Of a stretch of DNA of 64,000 nt, positions 40,069-48,513 are shown in pieces. Numbering within the stretch: position 1 is the first letter of the stretch; every line of letters starts with the position of its first letter. A program made the translations under genes and the position numbers. Where the stretch lies: contig NZ_QGGZ01000001.1 in the NCBI RefSeq assembly GCF_003148825.1, positions 434,001-498,000 on the forward strand, read 5' to 3'. The notes under the pieces were generated by a model. That model saw nothing but the letters and a program-made list of their open reading frames with translations. It did no database searches and was not told where the DNA came from. Origin of the DNA: Streptomyces sp. CG 926 (GTDB taxonomy: Bacteria; Actinomycetota; Actinomycetes; Streptomycetales; Streptomycetaceae).

Positions 40069-40111
40069 GCCAGTTCTGCCGCTCGGACATACGTTTGGGG
40101 CAGATTCTGCC
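40069..40111. promoter_or_regulatory. paired Lrp-type operator half-palindromes
   Basis: A perfect 13-base palindrome GGCAGATTCTGCC (40099-40111) lies 12 bases before the Lrp ATG. An imperfect copy GCCAGTTCTGCC lies at 40069-40080. Their centres are 30 bases apart, close to three helical turns. Both are in the 135-base region shared with the divergent DMT/aminotransferase operon. The match between the two sites is seen in the sequence; binding by the adjacent regulator is inferred. Confidence 0.65.
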
Positions 40112-40122
40112 AAGGAGTGCCC

Positions 40123-40608
40123 ATGGACGCAGTGGATCTGCAGATCATCAGGGAGTTGCAGGCCGACGGACGCCTGTCCAACCAGGACCTCGCCGACCGC
40201 GTCCGGCTGTCGCCGTCGCCCTGCCTGCGCCGGGTCCGCCGGCTGGAGGAGGCGGGCCTGATCCGCGGCTACACCGCCATGGTCGACCAGGTCGCCTTCG
40301 GCCTGCCGGTCACCGTCTTCGTCCGGATCCGGCTGGAACGCCACACGGCGGAGGCGGTGCGGCTGTTCGAGGAGCACGTCGCGGTCATCGAGCACATCCA
40401 GGACTGCTACCTGATGGCGGGCAGCAGCGACTACCTGCTCCGGGTCGTCATCGAGGACCTGGAGGCCTACGAGTCCCTGGTGCGCCACCGGATCCACGCG
40501 ATCCCCGGGATCGCGTCGATCGAATCGAGCTTCGCGTTCGGCAGCGTCAAGCAGTCCCGGACCTACCCGCGCCCCGCCCCGGGCGGGTCCCGGCGCTCCC
40601 CGCGCTGA
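40123..40608 (+). CDS. Lrp/AsnC family transcriptional regulator (161 aa)
   Basis: Standard-length feast/famine regulator. N-terminal HTH (residues about 3-55): VDLQIIRELQADGRLSNQDLADRVRLSPSPCLRRVRRLEEAGLIRGYTA. C-terminal RAM ligand domain (about 65-145): PVTVFVRIRLER, VIEHIQDCYLMAGSSDYLLRVVIEDLEAYESLV and IPGIASIESSFAFG, with the effector-pocket glycine/Asp pair in AGSSDYLL. ATG 40123 has AAGGAG upstream. Divergent from the DMT/aminotransferase operon, with palindromic sites in between, so it likely senses an amino acid and controls export or transamination. Confidence 0.95.
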   Translation: MDAVDLQIIRELQADGRLSNQDLADRVRLSPSPCLRRVRRLEEAGLIRGYTAMVDQVAFGLPVTVFVRIRLERHTAEAVRLFEEHVAVIEHIQDCYLMAGSSDYLLRVVIEDLEAYESLVRHRIHAIPGIASIESSFAFGSVKQSRTYPRPAPGGSRRSPR

Positions 40609-40609
40609 C

Positions 40610-40762
40610 CTCGGTCGAAGCGCGGCGACGACGGGCGAACAACAGGGTGCCTCCGGCCACGACCAGGACACCGCCCATGCCCGCGTAGAGACCGGTGCCG
40701 GCGCCCGTCCCCGTCACGGCGAGGCGGGACGGGGACGCGCCCGCGGTCCCGTCGGAACCGGG
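40610..40762 (-). pseudogene. sortase sorting-signal remnant (LAVTG anchor) in an overlapping frame
   Basis: In a frame different from the macro-domain gene, the minus strand encodes SPSRLAVTG (LAVTG at 40723-40709), a 20-residue hydrophobic helix (GLYAGMGGVLVVAGGTLLFA) and RRRRAST. This is a complete LAXTG-type cell-wall sorting signal as used by Streptomyces class E sortases. No surface-protein N-terminus precedes it in frame; upstream codons are antisense-like within the macro gene. The frame stops at about 40547, inside the antisense of the Lrp gene. Best read as the tail of a deleted surface protein, with the macro-domain gene's stop codon formed inside the LAVTG codons. Confidence 0.5.
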
Positions 40763-41274
40763 GCGGCGCGGACCGCGTCGGCGAAGGCCTGGTAGGCGGC
40801 GTCGTCGAACAGCACGAACCGCACCTCCTCGACCTCGGTACGGGCGCCGCGCACGGTCTCCACCGCGATCCGGGCGCCGTCGTCCATCGGCCAGCCGTAG
40901 ATACCGGTGGAGATGGCCGGGAAGGCGACCGTACGGGCTCCCAGCTCGTCGGCGATCCGCAGCGACTCGCGGTAGCAGGAGGCCAGCAGCGCGGAGCGGT
41001 CCTCGTCGCGCGACCAGACCGGGCCCACCGTGTGGATGACGTGCTCGGCGGCGAGCCGGCCGGCCGTGGTGGCCACGGCCCGGCCGGTCGCCAGCCCCTT
41101 GCCGTAGTGCGAACGCCGCAGGTCCTCGCAGGCGGCGAGGATCTCCGGCCCGCCGCGCCGGTGGATGGCGCCGTCGACGCCGCCGCCACCGAGCAGTGAG
41201 GAGTTCGCCGCGTTGACGATCGCGTCGACCTTCTCGGCGGTGATGTCGCCGCGGACCAGGGTGACACGGGTCAT
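40714..41274 (-). CDS. macro domain protein, O-acetyl-ADP-ribose deacetylase type (186 aa)
   Basis: Macro (MacroD/YmdB-like) domain that binds ADP-ribose and hydrolyses O-acetyl-ADP-ribose or removes ADP-ribose from acidic residues. Motifs: [39 protein letters not shown] (the Asn, Asp and Gly-rich loop), HTVGPVW and the distal loop [12 protein letters not shown]. The start at ATG 41274 overlaps the FAD oxidoreductase stop (ATGA), so the two are coupled. The last 15 residues ([14 protein letters not shown]) are Arg/Pro-rich and unlike the family; they overlap a sortase-signal reading frame, suggesting that the original 3' end was altered. Confidence 0.92.
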   Translation of the reverse strand: MTRVTLVRGDITAEKVDAIVNAANSSLLGGGGVDGAIHRRGGPEILAACEDLRRSHYGKGLATGRAVATTAGRLAAEHVIHTVGPVWSRDEDRSALLASCYRESLRIADELGARTVAFPAISTGIYGWPMDDGARIAVETVRGARTEVEEVRFVLFDDAAYQAFADAVRAAPVPTGPRARPRPASP

Positions 41275-42692
41275 CGGGAGCCCTTTCGCAGGTGCCGCCA
41301 CACCGCTTTGGCGGCGTTGTGCCCGGACATGCCGTGCACGCCCGGGCCGGGCGGGGTGGCCGAGGAGCAGAGGAAGACTGCGGGGTGGGCCGTCGCGTAC
41401 GGGGTGAGGGAGATCTTGGGGCGCAGCAGGAGCTGGAGGCCCGAGGCGGCCCCGCAGGCGATGTCCCCGCCGACGTAGTTGGGGTTACGGGCGGCGAGTT
41501 GGGGCGGGCCGGCCGTGGCGCGGGCGAGCACGAGGTCGCGGAAGCCCGGTGCGAACCGATCCAGTTGGGCTTCGACGGCTTCGGTGAGATCGCCGTCCCA
41601 GCCCGCGGGGACGTGTCCGTAGGCCCAGAACACGTGCTTGCCCTCGGGTGCGCGGCTGGGGTCGACGAGGCTGGGCTGCGCGGTGATGAGGAACGGCGCG
41701 CGTGGGGCCCGGCCGCCGGAGGCGAGCTGCAGGGCGGCGTCGATGTCCCGGGTGCGCGGGCCGATCTGGACGGTACCGGCGCGGCGCGGCGCCTCGGCCG
41801 TCCACGGGACCGGGCCGTCCAGCGCGTAGTCGAGTTTGAACACGGAGGCGCCGTACCGGTAGCCGTCGTAGGCGCGCCCGAGGCGGGCGATGCGGGCCAG
41901 CGCGGTCGGCGAGGTGTCGAAGACGTAGGTGCGGGCGGGCGGGAGGTCGTCGAGCCGCTTGACCTCGAAGCCGGTGTGGATGGTGCCGCCGAGGTCGCGC
42001 AGGTAGCCGGCGAGGGCGTCGGAGACGGACTGGGAGCCGCCGCGCGGCATCGGCCAGCCGTTGGCGTGCGCGGCCAGCGCGAAGACCAGGCCGACGGCGC
42101 TGGTGGCGATCCCGTCGAGCGGTGCGATGACGTGGGCCACGAGTCCCGCGAAGAGCGCGCGGGCCCGCTCGTCGCGGAAGCGGCTCAGGAGCCAGGTGGA
42201 GGGGGGCAGTCCGGCGAGGCCGAAGCGGGCGAGCGTGAGCGGATCCCGGGGCAGCGCGGTGCTCGGCAGGGACATGAAGTCGCGGGCCAGCGTGTCCCAT
42301 TTGCCGAGGAACGGTCCGACCAGACGCCGGTAGGTGCCCGCGTCGCGCGGCCCGAAGGACGCCGCCGTCTCCGCGACCGAGCGGGACAGGACCGCGGCCG
42401 TGCCGTCGTCGAAGGGGTGGGCCATGGGCAGCGGGGCGTGCAGCCACTCCAGCCCGTACCGCCCCAGCGGCATCGTGGCGAAGACCGGCGAGCCGGCGCC
42501 GAGCGGGTGCACCGCCGAGCAGGGGTCGTGCCGGAAGCCGGGAAGGGTGAGCTCCTCGGTCCGGGCGCCGCCGCCGACCGTGTCGGCGGCTTCGAAGACG
42601 GCCACCGAGAATCCGCGCCGGGCCAGTTCGACGGCGGCCGTCAGTCCGTTCGGACCTGCCCCCACCACAACCACATCGAGAATAGACGGCAC
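41271..42692 (-). CDS. NAD(P)/FAD-dependent oxidoreductase, phytoene-desaturase-like (473 aa)
   Basis: FAD enzyme of the CrtI/COG1233 group. The dinucleotide fold is [21 protein letters not shown] followed by [16 protein letters not shown]. Central substrate-domain features include [12 protein letters not shown] and [25 protein letters not shown], and the C-terminal FAD contact is [25 protein letters not shown] 42692 is chosen because AAGGAGT stands 5 bases upstream; the frame is open for another 11 codons. The substrate is unknown; there are no carotenoid synthesis genes nearby, so a pigment role is not supported. Coupled to the macro-domain gene by ATGA. Confidence 0.9.
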   Translation of the reverse strand: MPSILDVVVVGAGPNGLTAAVELARRGFSVAVFEAADTVGGGARTEELTLPGFRHDPCSAVHPLGAGSPVFATMPLGRYGLEWLHAPLPMAHPFDDGTAAVLSRSVAETAASFGPRDAGTYRRLVGPFLGKWDTLARDFMSLPSTALPRDPLTLARFGLAGLPPSTWLLSRFRDERARALFAGLVAHVIAPLDGIATSAVGLVFALAAHANGWPMPRGGSQSVSDALAGYLRDLGGTIHTGFEVKRLDDLPPARTYVFDTSPTALARIARLGRAYDGYRYGASVFKLDYALDGPVPWTAEAPRRAGTVQIGPRTRDIDAALQLASGGRAPRAPFLITAQPSLVDPSRAPEGKHVFWAYGHVPAGWDGDLTEAVEAQLDRFAPGFRDLVLARATAGPPQLAARNPNYVGGDIACGAASGLQLLLRPKISLTPYATAHPAVFLCSSATPPGPGVHGMSGHNAAKAVWRHLRKGSR

Positions 42693-42793
42693 TTGCGACT
42701 CCTTAAGTCTCCGGCGCGCCTGCACCCCCAGGATATTCCGCCGTCCGGACCGTCCGGACCGGTGGGGGCCCGGCCGGACCGCGCCGGACCCGG

Positions 42794-43618
42794 TCAGGCG
42801 CCCCGGAGCAGCTCCCGGATGCGTACGGTGGTGGCCTCGTCACGCCCGACGGCGAACGGCAGCGCGTTGTCGCGGTCCACCCGGAAGGGGACCCCGTCGA
42901 CCGTGCTCTGCGTACCGCCGGCCTCGGCGACCAGCAGCAGTCCGGCCGCGTGGTCCCAGGCCGAGGGCCAGGTGAAGGCCAGGCCGTCCATCTCGCCGCG
43001 GGCCACCTTCAGGTATTCCAGGCCCGCCGAGCCGCAGGGGCGGGCCGCGACCCCGGGGACGTCCAGCCGGGCCAGCGTCCGCTTGTTCTCGTCGCTCGTG
43101 TAGAGCGGGTGGGCGATGGCGACCCGCAGCGCGGCGCCCGGCTCCGGCGAACCACTCAGGATCCGCTCGCCGTTGACGTACGCGCCCTGTCCGCGCACGG
43201 CGGTCGCCAGCTCCTCCAGTGCCGGGGCGAAGGTCCAGGAGGCGAGGATCTCCCCGCGCAGGGCCAGGGCCACCAGGGTGCAGAACGCCGGGTCGCCGTT
43301 CACGAACTGGCGGGTGCCGTCGACGGGGTCGACGATCCACACCGGAGCCTCCGCGCGCAGCGCCGCGTACACCCCGGGGTCGGCGTGCACGGCCTCCTCG
43401 CCGACCACGGCGGAGCCGGGCAGCAGCCGCGTCAGGGCGGCCGTGAGGTTCTCCTCCGCCTTGCGGTCGGCCACGGTCACCAGGTCGTGGGGGCCGTTCT
43501 TCTCGTCGACCTCGTGCTCGGCGAGCTGCCTGAATCTCGGCATGATCTCGATCGCCGCCGCCTTGCGGACGGCCTCTTCCACATCGGACAGGCCATGGGC
43601 CAGAAACTCATCGATCAT
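42794..43618 (-). CDS. inositol monophosphatase family protein (274 aa)
   Basis: Mg2+-dependent phosphatase of the IMPase/FBPase/CysQ superfamily. Metal-binding motifs: [24 protein letters not shown], the hallmark [25 protein letters not shown] (DPVDGT) and the C-terminal [17 protein letters not shown] (WDHAAG). Length fits inositol monophosphatase or histidinol-phosphatase (HisN); the choice cannot be made from sequence alone. ATG 43618 selected as the start of helix 1 ([21 protein letters not shown]); upstream codons encode no conserved residues. Possibly transcribed together with the FAD/macro pair 100 bases downstream. Confidence 0.92.
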   Translation of the reverse strand: MIDEFLAHGLSDVEEAVRKAAAIEIMPRFRQLAEHEVDEKNGPHDLVTVADRKAEENLTAALTRLLPGSAVVGEEAVHADPGVYAALRAEAPVWIVDPVDGTRQFVNGDPAFCTLVALALRGEILASWTFAPALEELATAVRGQGAYVNGERILSGSPEPGAALRVAIAHPLYTSDENKRTLARLDVPGVAARPCGSAGLEYLKVARGEMDGLAFTWPSAWDHAAGLLLVAEAGGTQSTVDGVPFRVDRDNALPFAVGRDEATTVRIRELLRGA

Positions 43619-43714
43619 GCCTCCAGCAAAGCACGCCCGACCGACAAACCCCACCGCCGATGCCGTACCGGCTCCTGGACACCGGGTGTCCACCCGGTGA
43701 ACCGGTCCGGGGAC

Positions 43715-44587
43715 TCAGCCGGCCACCGGGAACATCGATCCGCGCCGGCCCTCCGGCGAGGTCAGCCATTCCAGCTTCTCGGCCGTGCCGGTGCCCGGCA
43801 GCGGGGTGTGGAGGACGATCGCCAGGTCGGGGCGGGCGGGCACGCGCAGCTGCGTCGACTCCACGTGCAGCGTTCCGGTCACCGGGTGCTCGATCTGCTT
43901 CTCGACCTGTCCCCCGGGCAGTACGTCCCCCCGCTCCCACAGCTCGACGAATTCCGGGCTGAGCTCCCGGGCCTCCTCGACCACGGCCCGGAAGCCTTCG
44001 TCGTGCGGGCTCTCGGAACAGGCCGCCCGGAACTGGGCCACCACCACGCGGGCGATCTCCGCCCAGTGCGGGGAACGCGATCGGTAGATGGGGTCGGTGA
44101 AGAAGGCGATCAGGCAGTTCTGGGTGATCTCGGGGCGCATGCCGAAGACCAGCGAGGCCGCGTCGTTGTACATCACGGTGTTCCAGTACCGGTCCATGAT
44201 GTGCGCGGGGAACGGCATCCAGGCGTCGATCAGCCGCCTGAGGCCTTCGCACCTGCCCCGTTCGCCCGGGGCGACCTCCAGGGCGGGCGGGTTGAGCCCG
44301 GCGAGGACGTACAGGTGGCGGCGCTCGGCGCTGCTCAGCTTCAGCACCCGGCCCACCGCGTCCAGGACCTGCCCGGACACCGTGATGTCGCGCCCCTGTT
44401 CCAGCCACTGGTACCAGGAGACGCCGACCCCGGCGAGCACGGCGACCTCCTCGCGGCGCAGCCCGGGTGTACGGCGGCGGGCCCCGCCGTCCGGCAGGCC
44501 GGCCTCGGTCGGGGTGATCCTGGCCCGTCTGCTCATCAGGAACTCGCGCAGTTCGGGCCGCCTGTGTTCCGCGGTCGGTGTGGCCAC
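43715..44587 (-). CDS. XRE-type regulator with MmyB-like ligand domain (290 aa)
   Basis: N-terminal helix-turn-helix (residues about 10-85): RPELREFLMSRRARITPTEAG, TPGLRREEVAVLAGVGVSWYQWLEQGRD. C-terminal MmyB-like PAS-fold ligand domain (about 100-285) containing MPFPAHIMDRYWNTVMYNDAASLVFG and TLHVESTQLRVPARPDLAIVLHTPLPGT. This architecture is common in actinobacteria next to exporters or oxidoreductases. Start GTG 44587 with GGGGG upstream. Divergent from an MFS exporter; a perfect palindrome lies between the two starts, so auto-repression and control of the exporter by a small hydrophobic ligand are likely. Confidence 0.93.
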   Translation of the reverse strand: MATPTAEHRRPELREFLMSRRARITPTEAGLPDGGARRRTPGLRREEVAVLAGVGVSWYQWLEQGRDITVSGQVLDAVGRVLKLSSAERRHLYVLAGLNPPALEVAPGERGRCEGLRRLIDAWMPFPAHIMDRYWNTVMYNDAASLVFGMRPEITQNCLIAFFTDPIYRSRSPHWAEIARVVVAQFRAACSESPHDEGFRAVVEEARELSPEFVELWERGDVLPGGQVEKQIEHPVTGTLHVESTQLRVPARPDLAIVLHTPLPGTGTAEKLEWLTSPEGRRGSMFPVAG

Positions 44588-44607
44588 TGAGTCCCCCTGT
44601 CCGGCTG

Positions 44608-44628
44608 CCTGTTGGTGCCACCAACAGG
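44608..44628. promoter_or_regulatory. perfect 21-base palindromic operator
   Basis: CCTGTTGGTG and CACCAACAGG flank a single central base (44608-44628). It lies 20 bases from the regulator GTG and 50 bases from the MFS ATG, with an AT-rich GGATAAGTTCC next to it that could be the exporter's -10 region. Confidence 0.75.
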
Positions 44629-44677
44629 ATAAGTTCCCACTCTGCACGGACATTCCCCGGCCACGAGGGTGGTGGCC

Positions 44678-46093
44678 ATGGCGATCGACACACAGACAAC
44701 GACCGACGGGCCGCACACGGCGGCCCCCGAGCACCACCGGCTCTCGGGCCGGGCCCGACTGGTTCTCTTCGTCCTCTGCGCCGCCCAGTTCATGGTGGCG
44801 CTCGACTTCTCCGTACTGAACGTGGCCCTGCCGGTGCTCGGCGAGGACCTGGGCCTGAGCCGGTCCGCCCTGCAGTGGGCCATCACCGCCTTCGCCCTGC
44901 CGTCGGGTGGCTTCCTGCTCCTCTTCGGCCGGATCGCCGACCTGTACGGCCGTAGGAAGCTGTTCCTCACCGGGCTCGCGCTGTTCGGCGCGGCCTCGCT
45001 GCTCGCGACCCTCGCCTGGGATCCGGCCTCCTTCCTGACCGGGCGCGCCCTGCAGGGTCTGGGCGCGGCGGTCATCGTGCCCACCGGCATGTCCCTGCTG
45101 ACGACGACCTTCCCCGAGGGTCCGCTGCGGGACAGGGCGCTCGGCATCTCCGGCACCCTGCTGTCCCTCGGCTTCACCGTCGGCATGGTGCTCGGCGGTG
45201 TCATGACCGACACCCTGGGCTGGCGTTCCACGATGGGGCTGCTCACGGTGGCCGCGGTGATCGTGCTGGTCATGGCGCCGGGGCTGTTGCCGGAGTCGCG
45301 CACCACGGAGCGGCCGCGGCTGGATGTGCCCGGGGCCGTCACCGTCACCGGCGGTCTGCTCGCGCTGATCTACGCCCTGTCGACGGCGGCCCGGCGCGGC
45401 TTCGGTGACCTGGACGTCCGGAGCACGCTGGTGCTCGGGCTGGTCCTGCTCGCCGCGTTCGTGGTGGTGGAGTCGAAGTCCCCGGCTCCGCTGGTCTCGT
45501 TGCCGATGCTGAAGCGGCGCACGGTCGCCTGGGGCAATGTCGGCGGCCTGGTGACGTTCTCGATGATGTCGACGGTCGTGTTCGTGCTGACGCTCTACCT
45601 CCAGGAGACGCTGGAGCTGTCGTCCTTCCGGACGGGCCTGGTCTTCGGCGTCCAGGGCCTCGCCTCCGTCGTCGCCGGTTCGTACGCGCCGAAGGTGATC
45701 GGCCGCTTCGGCGCCCGCCGCACGCTGGTCGGCTCGCTGCTCGGCCAGGGTGTGCTCGGCGCCGCGCTGCTCGGCGTGGGCCCGCAGTCGGGCGCCCTGC
45801 TCGCGACCGTGGCGGTCTCGCTGGCCAGCATGTGCCACCTCGGCGCGATCATCTCGTACGGGCTCGTGGTGACGAGCGGTGTGCCGGACGAGCAGCAGGG
45901 CCTGGCGACCGGTCTGGTCACCACGACCCAGCAGGTCGGCATCACGATCGGCATCCCGATGCTGGGTGTCCTGGCCACCACGCAGGCCTCGCTCTTCGAC
46001 GGGGTGCGGACGGTCCTGGCGGTCGACGCGGTGATCGTCATCGCCGCGGCGGTGCTGGTGGGCCTGGGTCTGGGTGGCCGCAGGAAGGCCTGA
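44678..46093 (+). CDS. MFS transporter, DHA2 (EmrB/QacA-like) family (471 aa)
   Basis: Proton-driven multidrug-type exporter with about 14 membrane helices. N-terminal motif D1 LDFSVLNVALPVLGEDLGLS, motif A between helices 2 and 3 as LFGRIADLYGRRKLF, and helix 5 motif C SLGFTVGMVLGGVMTD. Length is typical for DHA2. I chose ATG 44678; two in-frame GTGs a few codons upstream (44669, 44672) are alternatives. Controlled, by position, by the divergent MmyB-type regulator. Ends at a strong hairpin terminator. Confidence 0.93.
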   Translation: MAIDTQTTTDGPHTAAPEHHRLSGRARLVLFVLCAAQFMVALDFSVLNVALPVLGEDLGLSRSALQWAITAFALPSGGFLLLFGRIADLYGRRKLFLTGLALFGAASLLATLAWDPASFLTGRALQGLGAAVIVPTGMSLLTTTFPEGPLRDRALGISGTLLSLGFTVGMVLGGVMTDTLGWRSTMGLLTVAAVIVLVMAPGLLPESRTTERPRLDVPGAVTVTGGLLALIYALSTAARRGFGDLDVRSTLVLGLVLLAAFVVVESKSPAPLVSLPMLKRRTVAWGNVGGLVTFSMMSTVVFVLTLYLQETLELSSFRTGLVFGVQGLASVVAGSYAPKVIGRFGARRTLVGSLLGQGVLGAALLGVGPQSGALLATVAVSLASMCHLGAIISYGLVVTSGVPDEQQGLATGLVTTTQQVGITIGIPMLGVLATTQASLFDGVRTVLAVDAVIVIAAAVLVGLGLGGRRKA

Positions 46094-46099
46094 CGCAGG

Positions 46100-46133
46100 C
46101 CCGCCGTCCTCCCCCACGAGGGAGGACGGCGGG
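46100..46133 (+). terminator. strong hairpin after the MFS gene
   Basis: Perfect 14-base stem (46100-46113 with 46120-46133), 6-base loop CCACGA, followed by TTTCCCG. Six bases after the MFS stop. Confidence 0.85.
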
Positions 46134-46458
46134 TTTCCCGCGAAGAGGAGCAGCAGGTGGGGCGGAGGCGGCGGATCGCCCCTGCCGAGCTCCGTGCGGG
46201 CCGCGCCCGTGAGCAGCGAGGCGCTCCGGCGCCGACCCGCTCGCCTCGGCGTCGGGGCCGGCCGTCCGTCACTCGCCGGTGCTCCTCATGCCGGTGTCCG
46301 CGCGCCCGGCCCCTCACCGGACGCCAGGCGGGCAAGGGTCTTGGCGTACACCGTGGTGGCCGCGGCCACCACGATGCACGCACCCCGGCCCGAGTGTCCG
46401 ACGCCCTTCCCGGGGCCGGTCCGCGGACGCTCGGGGACCGTCGCCCGGGCGCCTCGGC
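46134..46458. other. gene-free region between MFS terminator and antiporter stop
   Basis: About 325 bases between convergent genes. High GC with several short inverted repeats. The minus-strand frame just past the antiporter encodes a hydrophobic stretch (CIVVAAATTVYAKTLARLA) that could be a decayed membrane segment, but there is no start or ribosome site. Nothing else recognised. Confidence 0.35.
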
Positions 46459-47718
46459 TCACGCGCGCGCGGCGGGGTCCTGGGCCTGGTCCTTGAGGTC
46501 CTCCGGGGACTCCGGGGACTGCCGACGGGACGGCACCGCGGCCAGGATCCGTGGCGGCGGGGTACGGCGGCTGCCGACCCACGCGGCCACGGGTTCGGTG
46601 TAGCGGGCGGTCAGCGGGCCGATCACCACGAGGATGAGCACGTAGGCGGTGGCCAGCGGCCCGAGGGCCGGTTCGATGCCGGCGGTGACGGCGAGACCGG
46701 CGATGACGATGGAGAACTCGCCGCGTGCGACGAGCGTGCCCCCGGCCCGCCAGCGGCCCTTGACCCCGACCCCGGCACGCTTCGCGGCCCAGTACCCGGT
46801 GGCGATCTTCGTGCCCGAGGTGACCACGGCGAGCGCGAGCGCCGGCAGCAGGACGGGCGGAATGCTCGCCGGGTCGGTGTGCAGGCCGAAGAAGACGAAG
46901 AACACCGCGGCGAACAGGTCCCGGAGCGGGCTGAGCAGCGTGTGCGTGCCCTCGGCCACCTCACCGGACAGGGCGATGCCGACCAGGAACGCGCCGACCG
47001 CGGCGGACACCTGCAACTGCTGGGCGACGCCCGCGACGAGCAGGGTCAGACCGAGGACCACGAGGAGGAGCTTCTCGGGGTCGTCGCTGGAGACGAAGCG
47101 GGAGATGTGGCGCCCGTAGCGGACCGCGACGAAGAGGACCAGACCGGCGACGCCGAGCGCGATCGCCAGGGTGATGCTGCCCGCGGCGAGGCCGACCCCG
47201 GCCAGCAGGGCCGTGATGATCGGCAGGTAGACGGCCATGGCCAGGTCTTCGAGGACCAGGATGGACAGGATGACGGGGGTTTCGCGGTTGCCGACGCGGC
47301 CGAGGTCGCCCATCACCTTGGCGATGACGCCGGAGGAGGAGATCCAGGTGACGCCCGCCAGGACCACGGCGGCCACCGGCCCCCAGCCCATCAACAGCGC
47401 GGCGACCGCGCCCGGCACGGCGTTGAGGGTGAAGTCGACCAGACCGGCCGGGTACTGGGTCTTGAGGTTGGAGACCAGGTCCGAGGCGGTGTACTCCAGG
47501 CCGAGCATCAGCAGCAGGAGGATGACGCCGATCTCGGCGCCGATCGCGACGAATTCCTCACTGGCGCCCATGGGCAGGAGCCCGCCGGTACCGAAGGCCA
47601 GGCCGGCCAGCAGGTACAGGGGTATCGGGGAGAAGTGGAAGCGGCCGGCGAGCCTGCCCAGCAGTCCCAGGCCCAGGATGATCGCACCGAACTCGATCAG
47701 GAAGAGAGCGGAATGCAC
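46459..47718 (-). CDS. khtU: CPA2 cation:proton antiporter, KhtU-like (419 aa)
   Basis: Twelve-helix monovalent-cation/proton antiporter of the KefB/CPA2 type. Features: LYLLAGLAFGTGGLLPMG, ILLLLMLGLEYTASDL, the unwound-helix/ion-site stretch with SILVLEDLAMAVYLPI and the amphipathic FFVFFGLHTDP. No KTN/RCK domain is attached, which matches KhtU, whose RCK-C regulator KhtT is a separate protein. That regulator is encoded immediately upstream (6 bases). The pair would extrude K+ (or NH4+) in response to alkaline pH or, in Bacillus, c-di-AMP. Arg/Pro-rich C-terminal tail. Confidence 0.9.
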   Translation of the reverse strand: MHSALFLIEFGAIILGLGLLGRLAGRFHFSPIPLYLLAGLAFGTGGLLPMGASEEFVAIGAEIGVILLLLMLGLEYTASDLVSNLKTQYPAGLVDFTLNAVPGAVAALLMGWGPVAAVVLAGVTWISSSGVIAKVMGDLGRVGNRETPVILSILVLEDLAMAVYLPIITALLAGVGLAAGSITLAIALGVAGLVLFVAVRYGRHISRFVSSDDPEKLLLVVLGLTLLVAGVAQQLQVSAAVGAFLVGIALSGEVAEGTHTLLSPLRDLFAAVFFVFFGLHTDPASIPPVLLPALALAVVTSGTKIATGYWAAKRAGVGVKGRWRAGGTLVARGEFSIVIAGLAVTAGIEPALGPLATAYVLILVVIGPLTARYTEPVAAWVGSRRTPPPRILAAVPSRRQSPESPEDLKDQAQDPAARA

Positions 47719-47724
47719 AGGCGA

Positions 47725-48195
47725 TCACTCCCGTCCGAGTATGGAGGCGGCGGCGTCGACGCCCTCGCGGGTGCCGATCACGATGAGCGTGTCCCCACCG
47801 GCGAGGCGGAAGTCCGGCGCGGGCGAGGGCCGGGCCTCCGCGCGGCGCAGCACGGCCACGATCGAGACCCCGGTCTCGGTCCGCATCCGCGTCTCGCCCA
47901 GCACCCGGCCGTTCCAGTAGGAGTGCCCCGACAGTTCGATCCGCTCGGCCACCAACCCGAGGTCGGTGGTGTGCAGGAGGTTCGGGCTGTGGTGGGCCGG
48001 CATCAGCGCGTCGATGAGCGAGGTGGTCTCGGCGGCGGTGAGACGCAGCGACTGCCCGCAGGCGTCGGGGTCGTCGGCCCGGTAGAGGTTCACCGTGCGG
48101 GCGCCGTCGCGGTGCGCGATCACCGAAAGGTGGCGGTGCTCGCGGGTGGTGAGGTCGTACTGGACCCCGATGCCGGGCAGTGGTGTGGTGCTCAT
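47725..48195 (-). CDS. khtT: antiporter regulatory subunit with RCK-C (TrkA-C) domain, KhtT-like (156 aa)
   Basis: N-terminal half: GIGVQYDLTTREHRHLSVIAHRDGARTVNLY, a motif shared by KhtT homologues. C-terminal TrkA-C/RCK-C domain (residues about 75-152): LGLVAERIELSGHSYWNGRVLGETRMRTETGVSIVAVLRR and FRLAGGDTLIVIGTREGVDAAASIL. Acts as the gating subunit of the adjacent antiporter; RCK-C domains of this kind bind c-di-AMP or other nucleotides. ATG 48195 chosen; upstream codons in the same frame are Arg/Ala filler. First gene of the khtT-khtU operon. Confidence 0.92.
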   Translation of the reverse strand: MSTTPLPGIGVQYDLTTREHRHLSVIAHRDGARTVNLYRADDPDACGQSLRLTAAETTSLIDALMPAHHSPNLLHTTDLGLVAERIELSGHSYWNGRVLGETRMRTETGVSIVAVLRRAEARPSPAPDFRLAGGDTLIVIGTREGVDAAASILGRE

Positions 48196-48491
48196 CCGTG
48201 GAGCAGGCACAGCTGTCCCCCCTCTTGTTCGTTCCGTACGTGATGCCGCTGCGGCGGACGCTCGATCTCGGGCAGGACAGGGCCGCCGGCGGGGCCCATC
48301 GTGCCACCTTTCGCCGGTCCGAAATATGGGTGTCGGCACGGATGGACAGCGGTCTTCCACCGGGGCCAGGATGGGGCGGGGAAGTAGGTTCCGCCGCAGT
48401 TCACAGCCCCTCGTACGGGCCTGGACAAGATCCCCCGCAGCGCCCGTCGGCGTCGGACACTCCGGCCTGTCGGCGGCCTCTTCGCGGTAGG
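48196..48491. other. upstream region of khtT
   Basis: About 300 bases between khtT and the HPP-family gene. Likely holds the khtTU promoter; an AT-richer CCGAAATATGGG lies at about 48319-48330. I looked for a ydaO-type c-di-AMP riboswitch core and did not find one. No gene supported. Confidence 0.4.
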
Positions 48492-48492
48492 T

Positions 48493-48513
48493 GACCGGCG
48501 TGTCCCGCCGGTC
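48493..48513 (-). terminator. hairpin directly after the HPP-family gene
   Basis: 8-base stem 48493-48500 with 48506-48513 and a 5-base loop, adjoining the stop of the minus-strand HPP gene. Confidence 0.4.

Noticed and set aside
46286..46420. Hydrophobic peptide (CIVVAAATTVYAKTLARLA) in the minus frame after the antiporter
   Set aside because: No start, no ribosome site and no neighbouring domain; could be chance in Ala/Val-rich GC DNA.
48196..48491. Possible c-di-AMP (ydaO) riboswitch upstream of khtTU
   Set aside because: Looked for the conserved core because KhtT-like subunits can bind c-di-AMP; the expected conserved stretches were not found.
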